From Acidobacteria subdivision 2 bacterium RH1 MAG20 (lineage in GTDB: Bacteria > Acidobacteriota > Terriglobia > Terriglobales > Acidobacteriaceae): 64,000 bases of DNA. A program made the translations under genes and the position numbers. The notes beneath the pieces are model-generated. The model saw only the letters and a list, made by a program, of their open reading frames with translations, was not told the origin of the DNA and searched no databases. This document shows, one piece after another, positions 8,887 through 16,926 of this stretch (position 1 is its first letter; each line of letters opens with the position of its first letter). The stretch lies in the NCBI GenBank assembly GCA_002197545.1, contig NFUO01000544.1, positions 1-64,000 of the forward strand, given 5' to 3'.

Positions 8887-9309
8887 TTATTGACACTTCG
8901 GACACAGACCAATTACATCAACCGCGTACCGCTCCACCAGAAAACCTCCCGGCAGACGGGTGCGCTTCGACACCAGCCCCAACTCTTGTTCCCCTATATC
9001 GGTAATTGCTTTGCAGTTCGAGCACACCATGTGATGGTGTGCTTCGCTGTTCATCTCAACGCGCACCGAGCCATGATGCAGGCTCATCTTGCGAAAGACG
9101 CCGCTCTCTACAAACAGATGGATATTTTTGTAAACCGTAGCCAGCGATATCGCCGGAATCTTCTTCTTCACCCGCGCATAAACTTCTTCCGGGCTGGGAT
9201 GCCCACTCATCCCCTGCATCACTTCGTACAGCACCTGCCGCTGGTGCGTCACGGCAATGCCATGTTCGGCACAAAGTTCACGAAACGTCTTGGGCGCGGC
9301 AACCTGCAC
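8887..9309 (-). CDS. perR: Fur-family peroxide-type regulator (PerR-like)
   Basis: 140 residues. The winged-helix part has HGIAVTHQRQVLYEVMQG and PEEVYARVKKKIPAISLATVYKNIHLFVESG, the Fur-family DNA-recognition motif. The dimerisation/metal domain has EAHHHMVCSNCKAI and a C-terminal CPKC, giving two CxxC pairs for structural zinc. Adjacent katA and ahpCD make PerR, rather than Fur or Zur, the most likely role. A perfect Fur/PerR-like palindrome lies 26 nt upstream of the start, suggesting autoregulation. Confidence 0.9.
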   Translation of the reverse strand: MQVAAPKTFRELCAEHGIAVTHQRQVLYEVMQGMSGHPSPEEVYARVKKKIPAISLATVYKNIHLFVESGVFRKMSLHHGSVRVEMNSEAHHHMVCSNCKAITDIGEQELGLVSKRTRLPGGFLVERYAVDVIGLCPKCQ

Positions 9310-9334
9310 TCAGCAAGTGTACCTCATATCAAAC

Positions 9335-9347
9335 GATAATTGTTATC
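9335..9347 (-). promoter_or_regulatory. Fur/PerR box upstream of perR-katA
   Basis: GATAATTGTTATC is a perfect palindrome (GATAA-TTG-TTATC), close to the GATAATNATTATC core of Fur-family operators, and lies 26 nt before the perR start. It fits autoregulation of the perR-katA transcript. Confidence 0.65.
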
Positions 9348-9471
9348 ATTCAATAAATTTAGTTATTCACAGGATAGTTCGCCGTCAGCTCACCGGAAAG
9401 CTTTCCTCAAGCCCTGCACAATCAAGTAAACTGCTCTCGTCGCTTAATTTCGCCGCCGAGGCCACGCCATC

Positions 9472-10302
9472 TTGCGCAACAACGCGGTTACACGGTTTTT
9501 TGCGGAGTACAGCGCCTTGAGCCGGGTCCTCGAAGGACCGGATCTGCTCGCTCTGGCCAAAGCGACTGTAACGCAAGGCCCTGCAATCCTGCGGACCAAA
9601 AAGCTCACCGCGCTCGATGCCGCAATGAGTCGCAATATGACGGTTCGTGTCGGCAAAACCCGCATGGCAATGCCTCTGGCGGAGATCGATCATGTCCTGG
9701 CTGCCCACAACGACAACCCCACCTTCGGCAATGTGCGGGAGATCTACGCGCGCAACTGCTACCTTGAGCATTTGCGATTGCAGCCGCCTCTCCATGCTGT
9801 CCTCGATCTCGGCGCAAATCGCGGCATGTTCTCCATTCTGGCGCTGGTTGCTCTTAAGGCAGAGATTGCGGTCGGCGTGGAGCCTCTCGAAGTCTATGTC
9901 CCCGTACACCGGCTATTGCTTGAAGCCAACGGTTGCGACCTGGGCCGCGGCCCGCGCTATAAAAAGTTCATATCGAGCCCTTCCGTCGAGCGCCAGAATC
10001 CAAACCGGAATGTTTCCATCGAAACCATCCTGCGCGAACAAAAGATCGATCGTTTCAACTTGGTGAAGATCGACATTGAAGGCCACGAAAAGACCATCTT
10101 CAGCGAACCCGAATGGCTGACCCAGGTCGACAACATCGCCATGGAAGTGCATCCGCAGTTTGTCGATGATTTGTCCCTTATTCCGAAAGCACTGGAGCAA
10201 TACGGTTTCGATTGGCTCGCCTTCAATCAGGAGGGCGAGCAGGCAAGTATACAAAAAGCCATGTTCCTCTACGCTTCCCGTACCGGATCGCTGATCCCCT
10301 GA
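9472..10302 (+). CDS. FkbM-family SAM-dependent methyltransferase
   Basis: 276 residues from a TTG start at 9472 (GAGG ten nt upstream); the true start could be further downstream. The SAM motif VLDLGANRGMFSILAL and the FkbM signature FNLVKIDIEGHEKTIF are present, along with IAMEVHPQFV. Members O-methylate sugars, glycolipids or natural products. No polysaccharide cluster flanks it here, so the substrate is unknown. Confidence 0.85.
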   Translation: MRNNAVTRFFAEYSALSRVLEGPDLLALAKATVTQGPAILRTKKLTALDAAMSRNMTVRVGKTRMAMPLAEIDHVLAAHNDNPTFGNVREIYARNCYLEHLRLQPPLHAVLDLGANRGMFSILALVALKAEIAVGVEPLEVYVPVHRLLLEANGCDLGRGPRYKKFISSPSVERQNPNRNVSIETILREQKIDRFNLVKIDIEGHEKTIFSEPEWLTQVDNIAMEVHPQFVDDLSLIPKALEQYGFDWLAFNQEGEQASIQKAMFLYASRTGSLIP

Positions 10303-10319
10303 TTAAATTGCCGAACCTT

Positions 10320-10757
10320 TCAATTGAACCGTTCCCGCTCCGACTTCCCAAACCGCGCATCGAGCGGTTTCCGCCCCGCGAACCCATCCTCCGGCTCATG
10401 CCAGTGCGTAATCGAATCCTCACCCAGCTTCCAGCAGAGCATCACCGTCTTGCCATCCATCACGCACGGAAAGTCCAGCAACCCTTCCTCTAAATCCTGC
10501 ACCTGCACGCCGATGGCTTCAATCTCGGCCAGCGTGTCCTTCGCCTCCTGCGTGGCCTTGTCGCGCTCCGCCCGCCGTCTCGCCGCAGCCGTCACGTCCA
10601 CATGCATTCCGCCGGAGAGATAGATGCGGTAGCTCAACTGCTGCATCTCCATCTCGATCTCGCCCACGAGTCCTCCTGCCGCCTGCGCCTTTCGCAGCAG
10701 AGACTCCAGCACACGCAGCATCGTCTGCGCCTCGCTCACTGTAAACGTCTTACTCAC
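10320..10757 (-). CDS. DUF2203 domain protein
   Basis: 145 residues from a GTG start at 10757, preceded by AGAGGA at six nt. A longer ATG start at 10784 would overlap nadA by 14 nt. The family hallmarks are visible: KTFTVSEAQTMLRVLESLLRKAQ at the start, IGVQVQDLEEGLLDFPC, then VMLCWKLGEDSITHWHEPEDGFAGRKPL. The first half is helical and likely coiled. DUF2203 has no defined function. It immediately follows nadA (13 nt gap), suggesting one transcript. Confidence 0.85.
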   Translation of the reverse strand: MSKTFTVSEAQTMLRVLESLLRKAQAAGGLVGEIEMEMQQLSYRIYLSGGMHVDVTAAARRRAERDKATQEAKDTLAEIEAIGVQVQDLEEGLLDFPCVMDGKTVMLCWKLGEDSITHWHEPEDGFAGRKPLDARFGKSERERFN

Positions 10758-10770
10758 TACCCATCCTCTC

Positions 10771-11922
10771 TTATGAAACCTCAAGCATCCGGTCCAACGC
10801 GACCTTCGCCCATTGCTTCACATCCTCATCCACTTTGATGCGATTCACGACACGTCCTTCAACCAGGTTCTCCAGCGCCCACGCCAGATGCTGCGGTGAG
10901 ATGCGATACATCGTCGTGCACAGGCATCCTGCATCGTCCAGCGTAATCACGCGCTTGCCCAGCGGAGCGAACTTCTTTGCCAGCCGGTTCACCAGGTGAA
11001 TCTCCGTGCCTACGGCAAAGCTCGTTCCCTCGGGAGCATGTTCAATCACATCGATAATCCGCTCCGTCGAGCCAATCGCATCGGCCTTCTGGCATACCTC
11101 CCAGCGGCACTCCGGATGCACAATCACCTGCATCCCCGGCTCCTCGCGGCGCACGCGGTCTACATGCTCCGGCAAAAACCGTTGATGCACCGAGCAGTGT
11201 CCCTTCCACAAAATCACCTTAGCCGCCTTCAGCCGATCAGGACTCACTCCGCCATTAATCTGGTACGGGTCCCACACCACCATCTGCTCACGGGGAATCC
11301 CCATCGCCGACGCGGTATTACGCCCAAGATGCTGGTCAGGCAGAAACAAAATCTTTCCCGCCCGAGCAAACGCCCACTCAAAGGCCCCACGCGCATTCGA
11401 AGAAGTACAAACCAACCCGCCACGCTCTCCGCAAAATGCTTTGATCGCCGCAGCCGAATTCATATAAGTCAGCGGAATCAACCCACCCGAAGCTGCGGCC
11501 GTCAATCCAGCGCGCTCCAGCGAGTCCCAGCAATCCTCTACCTGCCCGATCTCAGCCATATCGGCCATCGAGCAACCGGCATTCAGGTCCGGCAGAATCA
11601 CCTGCTGCCAGGGCTGCGCCAGCACATCCGCGGTCTCGGCCATAAAGTGAACGCCGCAGAACAGGATGTACTTCGCATCCGTCTCTGTCGCCACCTTGCT
11701 TAGTTTGTAGCTGTCCCCGGTGTAGTCGGCAAACCGTATCACCTCGTCGCGCTGATAGTGATGCCCCAGCAAAACGACATCGGCGCCCAGCGTCGTCCGC
11801 GCCGCTGCAATGCGTGCGTCCATCGTATGGTCAGGCTGCGAAAGATAGTTGTCGAGAGAACACGTATCCGCAACACTCTCTGCCACGGCCGTTGCCGCGA
11901 CCTCTTCCATGAGTCCGTTCAA
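10771..11922 (-). CDS. nadA: Quinolinate synthase NadA
   Basis: 383 residues from a TTG at 11922 (GGAG four nt upstream) or 379 from the ATG at 11910. It condenses iminoaspartate and dihydroxyacetone phosphate to quinolinate for NAD synthesis, using a 4Fe-4S cluster. The cluster-binding cysteine contexts LNAGCSMADM, GLVCTSSNARGAFEWA and GCLCTTMYRIS are visible, plus LGHHYQRDEV near the start and VIVHPECRWEV. nadB and nadC are not adjacent. Followed by the DUF2203 gene. Confidence 0.97.
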   Translation of the reverse strand: MNGLMEEVAATAVAESVADTCSLDNYLSQPDHTMDARIAAARTTLGADVVLLGHHYQRDEVIRFADYTGDSYKLSKVATETDAKYILFCGVHFMAETADVLAQPWQQVILPDLNAGCSMADMAEIGQVEDCWDSLERAGLTAAASGGLIPLTYMNSAAAIKAFCGERGGLVCTSSNARGAFEWAFARAGKILFLPDQHLGRNTASAMGIPREQMVVWDPYQINGGVSPDRLKAAKVILWKGHCSVHQRFLPEHVDRVRREEPGMQVIVHPECRWEVCQKADAIGSTERIIDVIEHAPEGTSFAVGTEIHLVNRLAKKFAPLGKRVITLDDAGCLCTTMYRISPQHLAWALENLVEGRVVNRIKVDEDVKQWAKVALDRMLEVS

Positions 11923-12185
11923 TGTACTCCGCCTTCAGTCTCACGAGGTCGTTTAGTGTCGGCTGGCGCCGGCACCGTACTTCGCCTCCGAGACGGGGAT
12001 GTTGAAAGCATGAACTACTGAGATTGCAGTGGATTCGCTATGACGGCCTGTTTCAAACCGTCACCCAACCCACGGGGATGTTGCAACCCTTACCACTCTT
12101 TACTGCGCTCGCGGCCACGATTGCCGCTCGTATTTCATTGGACGAAGCCCACACCCAAAAGATGCATCTTTCGTCGTCGATTTGG

Positions 12186-12229
12186 CCTTACAATTCATCA
12201 GCCTCAGCCTTACAATCCATCAGCCCTAC
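12186..12229. repeat. Two tandem copies of a 22-bp unit
   Basis: CCTTACAATTCATCAGCCTCAG is followed directly by CCTTACAATCCATCAGCCCTAC, differing at four positions; a further partial copy (ATCTTACAA) follows at about 12236. Could be a duplicated regulatory site. Confidence 0.5.
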
Positions 12230-12269
12230 ACCATTAATCTTACAACAGTGTCAATAGAAGCCATCTATT

Positions 12270-12298
12270 TGTTACCCTCCCACGTAAGCCGTATGATG
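12270..12298 (+). promoter_or_regulatory. Putative sigma-70 promoter for tatA/B-tatC
   Basis: TTGTTA (12270-12275), a 17-nt spacer, then TATGAT (12293-12298), ten nt before the ATG. The leader would be about four nt and lacks a Shine-Dalgarno sequence. Confidence 0.45.
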
Positions 12299-12308
12299 GG
12301 ATTTATCT

Positions 12309-12878
12309 ATGCCTAGCTTTCAGGACAGCGCCCTCATCTTCATTCTCGCCCTGCTCCTCTTCGGCCCGAAGAAGCTGCCCGAGCTTGCCCGTCAACTGGG
12401 AAAGCTCATGGGCGAGTTCCGCCGCGCCTCCAATGAGTTCCGCATGCAGATGGAAGATGAGCTCCGCATGGCCGAACAGGCCGATCAGCAAAAGAAGATC
12501 GCCGAGATGGAAGCCGCTGCCCCCGTCACTCCCGCCATCACCGACGGCACCGAAAACACCATCCTGCCGCCCTATAACAACGATATGGTCGAAGTGCATC
12601 CCCACATGGAACCATTCGGCGACGATGACTCCTCCACGGAGACGACTGCCGAAGCCGCAGCCGGGCCAGTCATCGAACCTGCCGTCGAATCTTCCCCCGA
12701 ACCTCTACCCATAGCAAGCTCAGGCGATCTCAACCTCATGCCTCCATCGACGGGCCTTCCCGTAGCCAGCTCTTCCATCTCCCAGGCCTTCAGCTCCATC
12801 CCGCGCATGAAGGAACCCGACGTTACCGCCGAGCCCACATCGAGCCACACCGCGACCGAGGCCTCACTTCATGGCTGA
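12309..12878 (+). CDS. Twin-arginine translocase subunit, TatA/TatB family
   Basis: 189 residues: one N-terminal transmembrane helix (SALIFILALLLFGPKKLPEL) with the FGPKKLPEL hinge of TatA/B, an amphipathic helix (ARQLGKLMGEFRRASNEFRMQMEDEL), then a long Pro/Ala/Ser-rich acidic tail. The phenylalanine-glycine-proline hinge and the direct overlap with tatC make the assignment sure, while length and tail favour a TatB-type partner. Works with TatC in the inner membrane to export folded proteins. Stop overlaps tatC start by 8 nt. Confidence 0.93.
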   Translation: MPSFQDSALIFILALLLFGPKKLPELARQLGKLMGEFRRASNEFRMQMEDELRMAEQADQQKKIAEMEAAAPVTPAITDGTENTILPPYNNDMVEVHPHMEPFGDDDSSTETTAEAAAGPVIEPAVESSPEPLPIASSGDLNLMPPSTGLPVASSSISQAFSSIPRMKEPDVTAEPTSSHTATEASLHG

Positions 12879-13656
12879 TTTTGTCGATCGTGCCCGCGCT
12901 GCCGTCACCGATCGCGCCGAACTCCCAGGCATGAGCCTCATGGAGCATCTCGCCGAGCTCCGCAAGCGCCTCATGCACTCGGCTGCCTATCTTCTCGTCG
13001 GGTTCGTCGTCGCTTACGTCTTCCACGAACGCCTCTATAGTTACGTGCAGAAGCCGCTCACCGACCTCCACATCGCCCTCAACTTCACGCACCCCACCGA
13101 CGGACTCAATCTCTACCTCAAGGTCGCGTTTCTCGGCGGCGCCATCCTCGCCGCGCCTTTCATCCTCTATCAGGTCTGGCTCTTCATCTCTCCCGGCATG
13201 TATGCCAATGAGAAGCGATACGTCGTCCCTTTCATGGGCGCGACCATCGGTCTCTTCTTCGTTGGAGCATGGTTCGGTTATCGCTGGGTACTCCCCGGAG
13301 CTCTCAAAGTCCTCATCCTCGACTTCGGCAAAGACTTCCACCCCATCATCACCATCGAGGACTATACCGGTTTCTTCCTCGCCATCATCCTCGGCCTGGG
13401 CATCACCTTCGAGCTGCCCATCCTCATCTTCTTCCTCTCGCTCTTCGGCATCGTCGATGCCAAATTCCTCCTCAAGAACATCCGCTACGCCATCCTCATC
13501 ATCTTTCTCATCGCGGCCATCATCTGCCCCATGCCCGATCCCTACAGCATGTGCCTCTTCGCCACCCCTATGCTGGCTCTCTACTTCGTTGGCGTCGGCG
13601 TAGCCTTCTTCGTCCACCCGGCCCGTCGCAAAGCCAAGGAACTCAAGTCCTCATGA
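12871..13656 (+). CDS. tatC: Sec-independent protein translocase TatC
   Basis: 261 residues with six hydrophobic helices. The N-terminal MSLMEHLAELRKRLMHSA motif is the conserved TatC signal-recognition region (E and LRKR), followed by GGAILAAPFILYQVWLFISPGMYANEKRY. It binds twin-arginine signal peptides. Translationally coupled to the TatA/B gene, and its stop overlaps the next ATG by four nt (ATGA). Confidence 0.97.
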   Translation: MADFVDRARAAVTDRAELPGMSLMEHLAELRKRLMHSAAYLLVGFVVAYVFHERLYSYVQKPLTDLHIALNFTHPTDGLNLYLKVAFLGGAILAAPFILYQVWLFISPGMYANEKRYVVPFMGATIGLFFVGAWFGYRWVLPGALKVLILDFGKDFHPIITIEDYTGFFLAIILGLGITFELPILIFFLSLFGIVDAKFLLKNIRYAILIIFLIAAIICPMPDPYSMCLFATPMLALYFVGVGVAFFVHPARRKAKELKSS

Positions 13657-14696
13657 CCTCGGCCTCATTGGTAAACATCTGTCATCCTGAGCGAAGCGCA
13701 GCAAAGTCGAAGGACCTGCGGTTGCTCGCTATCCTCCCAATCTGTCATCCTGAGCGGAGCGGAGCGAAGTCGAAGGACCTGCGATTGCTTTTGCCGTTGC
13801 TTGTTCTTCTCTTCGCAGCCACCAAAGCTCCAGCGGCAACTCCCGCCCGCTTCAACGGCCAGGCCGCCTTCAACCTCACCCAGCAATACATCAACGTCGC
13901 CCCCAAGCGTTACATCGGCTCCCCCGGCCACGCCAAAGCCGAAGCCTTCATCAAAGAGCACTTCAAGCCCGAGATCGCCAAAGGCAACTTCGAGACCGAC
14001 AGTTTCACCGCCAGCACCCCCGCCGGACTGATGGACATGCGCAACTACATCGTCCGCTTCCCCGGCAAAAAAGACGGCATCATCGTCCTCGCCAGCCACT
14101 ACGAGACCAACTACCCCCTCCGCGACATCGGCTTCGTTGGAGCCAATGACGGCGCCAGCACCACCGCGCTCCTCATCGAAATCGGCAACTACCTCCGCGC
14201 CCATCCACCCCAGGGCTACAGCGTCTGGCTGGTCTTCGACGACGGCGAAGAGGCCATCCAGTCCTGGTCCGACTCCGACTCCCTCTACGGCACCCGCCAT
14301 CTAGCCGCCAGGTGGTCGCAAGACGGCACCATCAAAAAAATCAAGGCATTCCTCGTCGCCGACATGATCGGCGACAAAGACCTGAACATCGATCGCGACC
14401 AGAACTCCACCCCTTGGCTGCTCGACCTGCTCAAGCAAGCTGCGAAAAATACCGGCCACTCAAGCTACGTCTTCAAAAACGAAACCACTGTAGAAGACGA
14501 CCACATCCCCTTCAAGCAGCGAGGCGTCCCAGTCCTCGACATCATCGACATCGACTACGGCCCCCACACCTTCGCGCAGCCCGACGGCTACCACCACACC
14601 GCCCTCGACACCATGGACAAGATAAGCGCCCACTCCCTGCAGATCGCCGGAGACCTCTTCCTCGAAATGATCCGCCTCATCGACCAGCGCGGCTGA
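13653..14696 (+). CDS. Secreted M28-superfamily protein, glutaminyl-cyclase-like
   Basis: 347 residues if started at the ATG at 13653 (ATGA overlap with tatC). A stop-free extension further upstream is only the shadow of tatC. Motifs SHYETNYPL, GANDGASTTALL, FDDGEEA...DSLYGTRHLA, VADMIGDKD, EDDHIPFKQRGVPVLDI and late HHTALDTMDK match type-II glutaminyl-peptide cyclotransferases better than ordinary M28 aminopeptidases. These cyclise N-terminal Gln of exported proteins. Residues 10-25 and 31-46 are two copies of a dispersed intergenic repeat, and the hydrophobic signal core LRLLLPLLVLLFAAT also comes from the repeat tail. A TTG start inside that tail is an alternative. Confidence 0.85.
   Translation: MTSASLVNICHPERSAAKSKDLRLLAILPICHPERSGAKSKDLRLLLPLLVLLFAATKAPAATPARFNGQAAFNLTQQYINVAPKRYIGSPGHAKAEAFIKEHFKPEIAKGNFETDSFTASTPAGLMDMRNYIVRFPGKKDGIIVLASHYETNYPLRDIGFVGANDGASTTALLIEIGNYLRAHPPQGYSVWLVFDDGEEAIQSWSDSDSLYGTRHLAARWSQDGTIKKIKAFLVADMIGDKDLNIDRDQNSTPWLLDLLKQAAKNTGHSSYVFKNETTVEDDHIPFKQRGVPVLDIIDIDYGPHTFAQPDGYHHTALDTMDKISAHSLQIAGDLFLEMIRLIDQRG
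13681..13790 (+). repeat. Two copies of the GTCATCCTGAGCG-type dispersed repeat, inside coding sequence
   Basis: Copies at 13681-13729 and 13744-13790 share GTCATCCTGAGCG, AAGTCGAAGGACCTGCG and a TTGCT(T/C) tail. Related copies occur in gaps at 16717-16765, 19632-19775 and 20266-20428. Here both are read in frame as the N-terminus of the glutaminyl-cyclase-like protein. Confidence 0.8.
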
Positions 14697-14738
14697 TCCC
14701 TCCAACACTCGCTTTTGCAATCTACAAAGACTGGGTGC

Positions 14739-14764
14739 CCCATGTCCGGATTTTCGGACATGGG
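14739..14764. terminator. Hairpin between convergent genes
   Basis: CCCATGTCCG-GATTTT-CGGACATGGG, a perfect 10-bp stem in the 106-nt gap between convergent genes. It begins within GGGTGCCCCATG, the start of another dispersed repeat family. No strong T-run on either side, so function as a terminator is likely but not certain. Confidence 0.5.
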
Positions 14765-14802
14765 AATCTACCTAGCGCCTTTCATTAGCCGGATATCTAA
14801 AA

Positions 14803-15624
14803 CTACGGATTCCGGCGCAGCACATGTACCGCAATGTCAGGCCAGAACTCACGAAAAGCATTCGTCGCCGCATCGCGCAGAACCGCATAGGCATACTTGG
14901 TGGCGATGTCGCTTGCATTGCGGTCCTCACTCGGATAGTACGTAGTGGAGATGCCCTCCGCGATGCCTCGTCCCAGCAATTCGGATGTGTTGATCGTATT
15001 ATGCCCGTTGTAATCCGGCGTGATCACAACCCGGCTTGCAGCGTAAACGGCGCGCTTCATGATGGAACCTTTGCCGAGCGCATAATACCGCTCGTCTTCA
15101 TGAAACACAGTGGGCAGCGCCCAGATGACCCAGTAGTTTCCATCCGTCTTGTCAACGAATCCACGCCAGGAATATCCCCAGAAACCCGCAACGCCCTTGC
15201 CCAGTTGCGGATGGGAATCACTACCCTCCGCAAGCAGGGAAGTCAGCCCGGTGAAGACAAAAGCAGAATAGTCGAAGGAGTTACTGGTGGCGATCTTGAA
15301 AGCTTCTTTCGGCGTCGGTGGTGGTGGAATCGCTCCCGCGCTGACCGCCCTATAGTTGGGCATGAGACCTAAAATGCGCTTTGGCTGCTGGGCGGACGAA
15401 GGCACTTTGCTATCCGGCTGAGTTGTATTTGTTGATCTTGTATCATTGCCTGGCGCAGGTGGGCTTGATGGTGCCTGTTGCAACTGAACATCCGGAGCCT
15501 CCGGAAGATCGATCGAAGCCTGTGTGGCGACCGGTGGAACGATTGCAATCTCTGTCCGTCCATTTTGTTGGGCAAAGGCGCAGGTGGCGGAGATAAGAAA
15601 TGTTAACGACAGAAATAGGCGCAA
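14803..15624 (-). CDS. Secreted hypothetical protein, paralogue of the gene at 49893
   Basis: 273 residues: signal peptide (MRLFLSLTFLISATCAFAQ), a Pro/Ser/Thr-rich linker to residue ~95, then a conserved C-terminal domain. That domain shares with the protein encoded at 49893-50627 the pattern FHEDERYYALGKGS / HQDPRYFRKGSGS, a repeated R..YA motif, INTSELLGRGIA / INGSKIVGYAMS, and a closing NAFREF / NMFREF. No known domain is recognised. It probably belongs to an acidobacterial exported family of unknown function. Confidence 0.8.
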   Translation of the reverse strand: MRLFLSLTFLISATCAFAQQNGRTEIAIVPPVATQASIDLPEAPDVQLQQAPSSPPAPGNDTRSTNTTQPDSKVPSSAQQPKRILGLMPNYRAVSAGAIPPPPTPKEAFKIATSNSFDYSAFVFTGLTSLLAEGSDSHPQLGKGVAGFWGYSWRGFVDKTDGNYWVIWALPTVFHEDERYYALGKGSIMKRAVYAASRVVITPDYNGHNTINTSELLGRGIAEGISTTYYPSEDRNASDIATKYAYAVLRDAATNAFREFWPDIAVHVLRRNP

Positions 15625-15740
15625 AAAGCTCTCCCTGAAACCTTAGATGGTTGAACTCGAAGAAAAGTCTCAAATCCTCCATCAAACGCACCTCTTTCTG
15701 CGTTCACGACCGGGCATACGCACTGGCAATTATCTGTGAA

Positions 15741-15780
15741 GTTTAAAAACGGCAGCGGCACAAAATTTCTGTGCCGCTGC
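15741..15780 (-). terminator. Intrinsic terminator of the DUF3761-like gene
   Basis: GCAGCGGCAC-loop-GTGCCGCTGC (10-bp perfect stem, 15752-15780) with a minus-strand tail CGTTTTTAAAC, located 23 nt after the stop at 15804. Confidence 0.85.
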
Positions 15781-15803
15781 TCTCTTCTAACCAGACCCAA
15801 TCT

Positions 15804-16289
15804 CTATTTAGTACATGCGGTCCCATGGTCGGCATGTGCCCCCGAAGCCTTGGCATCGGCCTCGGACATATACTTCCCTTCCTTGGTCTTTCCGTAATAC
15901 TTCGTGCCTGGGCAGTGATAGACCTTCGTCGAGGTATTCACCCAGACCATTCCCGGCCCGCCGCCGGCCGCCTGTTGCATCGAAGCCACGGACTGCCTCG
16001 AAGTCTTCGCCGGAGCAGCCATCGGGGCCGCCATCGGGGCCGCCATCGGAGCCGAAGCAGCCGCGGGGGTAGCCATCTTTGCCCCCATGGGAGCAGCAGC
16101 CGGAGCCGCCGCGGTGGCATACCATGTCTGAATGCCCTTATGTCCGCGGCAGGCACCCTTCTTGCTCGCCGCGCTCGTATACGTGCCGTCCTTGCATTGT
16201 CCGGTGGATCCCGCGGGCGCCTGCGCCAGCGCAACATTCACGGCAAGCAATCCTGCCGCAACCGTCAACAAACGAGTACATAGCTTCAT
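15804..16289 (-). CDS. Secreted DUF3761-like cysteine protein with Ala/Pro-Met repeat linker
   Basis: 161 residues with signal peptide (KLCTRLLTVAAGLLAVNVALA). GQCKDGTYTSAASKKGACRGHKGI matches the DUF3761 motif (two cysteines around DGTY). The centre is a low-complexity linker with three tandem MAAP units. The C-terminus VWVNTSTKVYHCPGTKYYGKT and KYMSEADAKASGAHADHGTAC is a recurring small module in acidobacterial exported proteins. Function unknown; cysteines suggest a disulfide-stabilised periplasmic protein. Confidence 0.82.
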   Translation of the reverse strand: MKLCTRLLTVAAGLLAVNVALAQAPAGSTGQCKDGTYTSAASKKGACRGHKGIQTWYATAAAPAAAPMGAKMATPAAASAPMAAPMAAPMAAPAKTSRQSVASMQQAAGGGPGMVWVNTSTKVYHCPGTKYYGKTKEGKYMSEADAKASGAHADHGTACTK

Positions 16290-16482
16290 AAGTTCTCCTC
16301 TAAGAAGTCAATATCAGCAACTGCACAGCCTGAAATACCGACTTATGCTACGCCAACCCCGAAAACCTGTCATCACGATTTCCATTCCCGCCTCACCCAA
16401 ACTGTGTACTCCCTTCCCCCATTTCGGGGATAGCAGTTCTCCAGTCACCCTCCTACGCTCAAAAGTCTACTGAGGTGGTATC

Positions 16483-16668
16483 ATGCACGCGCCCACGCTC
16501 CACTCGACCTACGAGAACTCCGCCGCGCCCCACCGCTCCTCCGCGGCCGACTTCTTCCTCACCCATCCCATCCTCCCCGTCCTCCGCGGCGTCTTTCTGT
16601 CCTCGCTCCTCTGGATCTTCCTCGCCCTCGCCCTCTACGGCGTCTATACCCTCATCGCCGGCCACTAA
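16483..16668 (+). CDS. Small single-helix membrane protein
   Basis: 61 residues, MHAPTLHSTYENS at the start and one strongly hydrophobic helix (VFLSSLLWIFLALALYGVYTL) near the C-terminus. GAGGTGG five nt before the ATG supports translation. No family recognised. Single gene. Confidence 0.6.
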   Translation: MHAPTLHSTYENSAAPHRSSAADFFLTHPILPVLRGVFLSSLLWIFLALALYGVYTLIAGH

Positions 16669-16716
16669 AGTATTTCTCCTGTTGCTGTAAGGTCTTGCGT
16701 ATTCCTCCAAATGCCG

Positions 16717-16800
16717 GTCATTCTGACCCTGAGCGAGCAGAGCGAGTCGAAGGGGAAGGACTCCCTATATTTGTTCTTGTTGTTGCTTGTTCTTTCTCGC
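16717..16800 (+). repeat. Dispersed GTCATTCTGA...GAGCGAGTCGAAGG repeat with TTGTTGCTTGTTC tail
   Basis: Contains GTCATTCTGACCCTGAGCG, AGCGAGTCGAAGG and, after a short gap, TTGTTGTTGCTTGTTCTTTC. The tail corresponds to the TTTTGCCGTTGCTTGTTCTTCTC tail that encodes a signal peptide at 13.79 kb. Intergenic here. Confidence 0.7.
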
Positions 16801-16926
16801 CACTCAACGGAAGTTGGTCCACTGGGCTGCCTCTATTCCTCTATTTATGTCGAGAACTTCTGAGACAGGCCACTAGTCAGACATCTCACCCCCCCGGTCC
16901 TCTCTCGCGATAGCATCGTAAGACAG

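Larger units (their letters stand above)
11923..12308. other. 386-bp intergenic region between nadA and tatA/B
   Basis: Divergent promoter region for nadA (minus) and the tat genes (plus). No convincing gene. It holds a 22-bp tandem duplication at 12186-12229 and a plausible sigma-70 promoter at 12270-12298. Confidence 0.6.

Noticed and set aside
13269..13652. Upstream extension of the glutaminyl-cyclase-like reading frame
   Set aside because: The segment is His/Pro/Arg-rich shadow of tatC; the ATG at 13653 is the first plausible start.
16860..16926. Possible manganese (yybP-ykoY) riboswitch before terC
   Set aside because: The conserved loop sequences could not be found; the gap is mostly a GTCATTC repeat and C-rich sequence.
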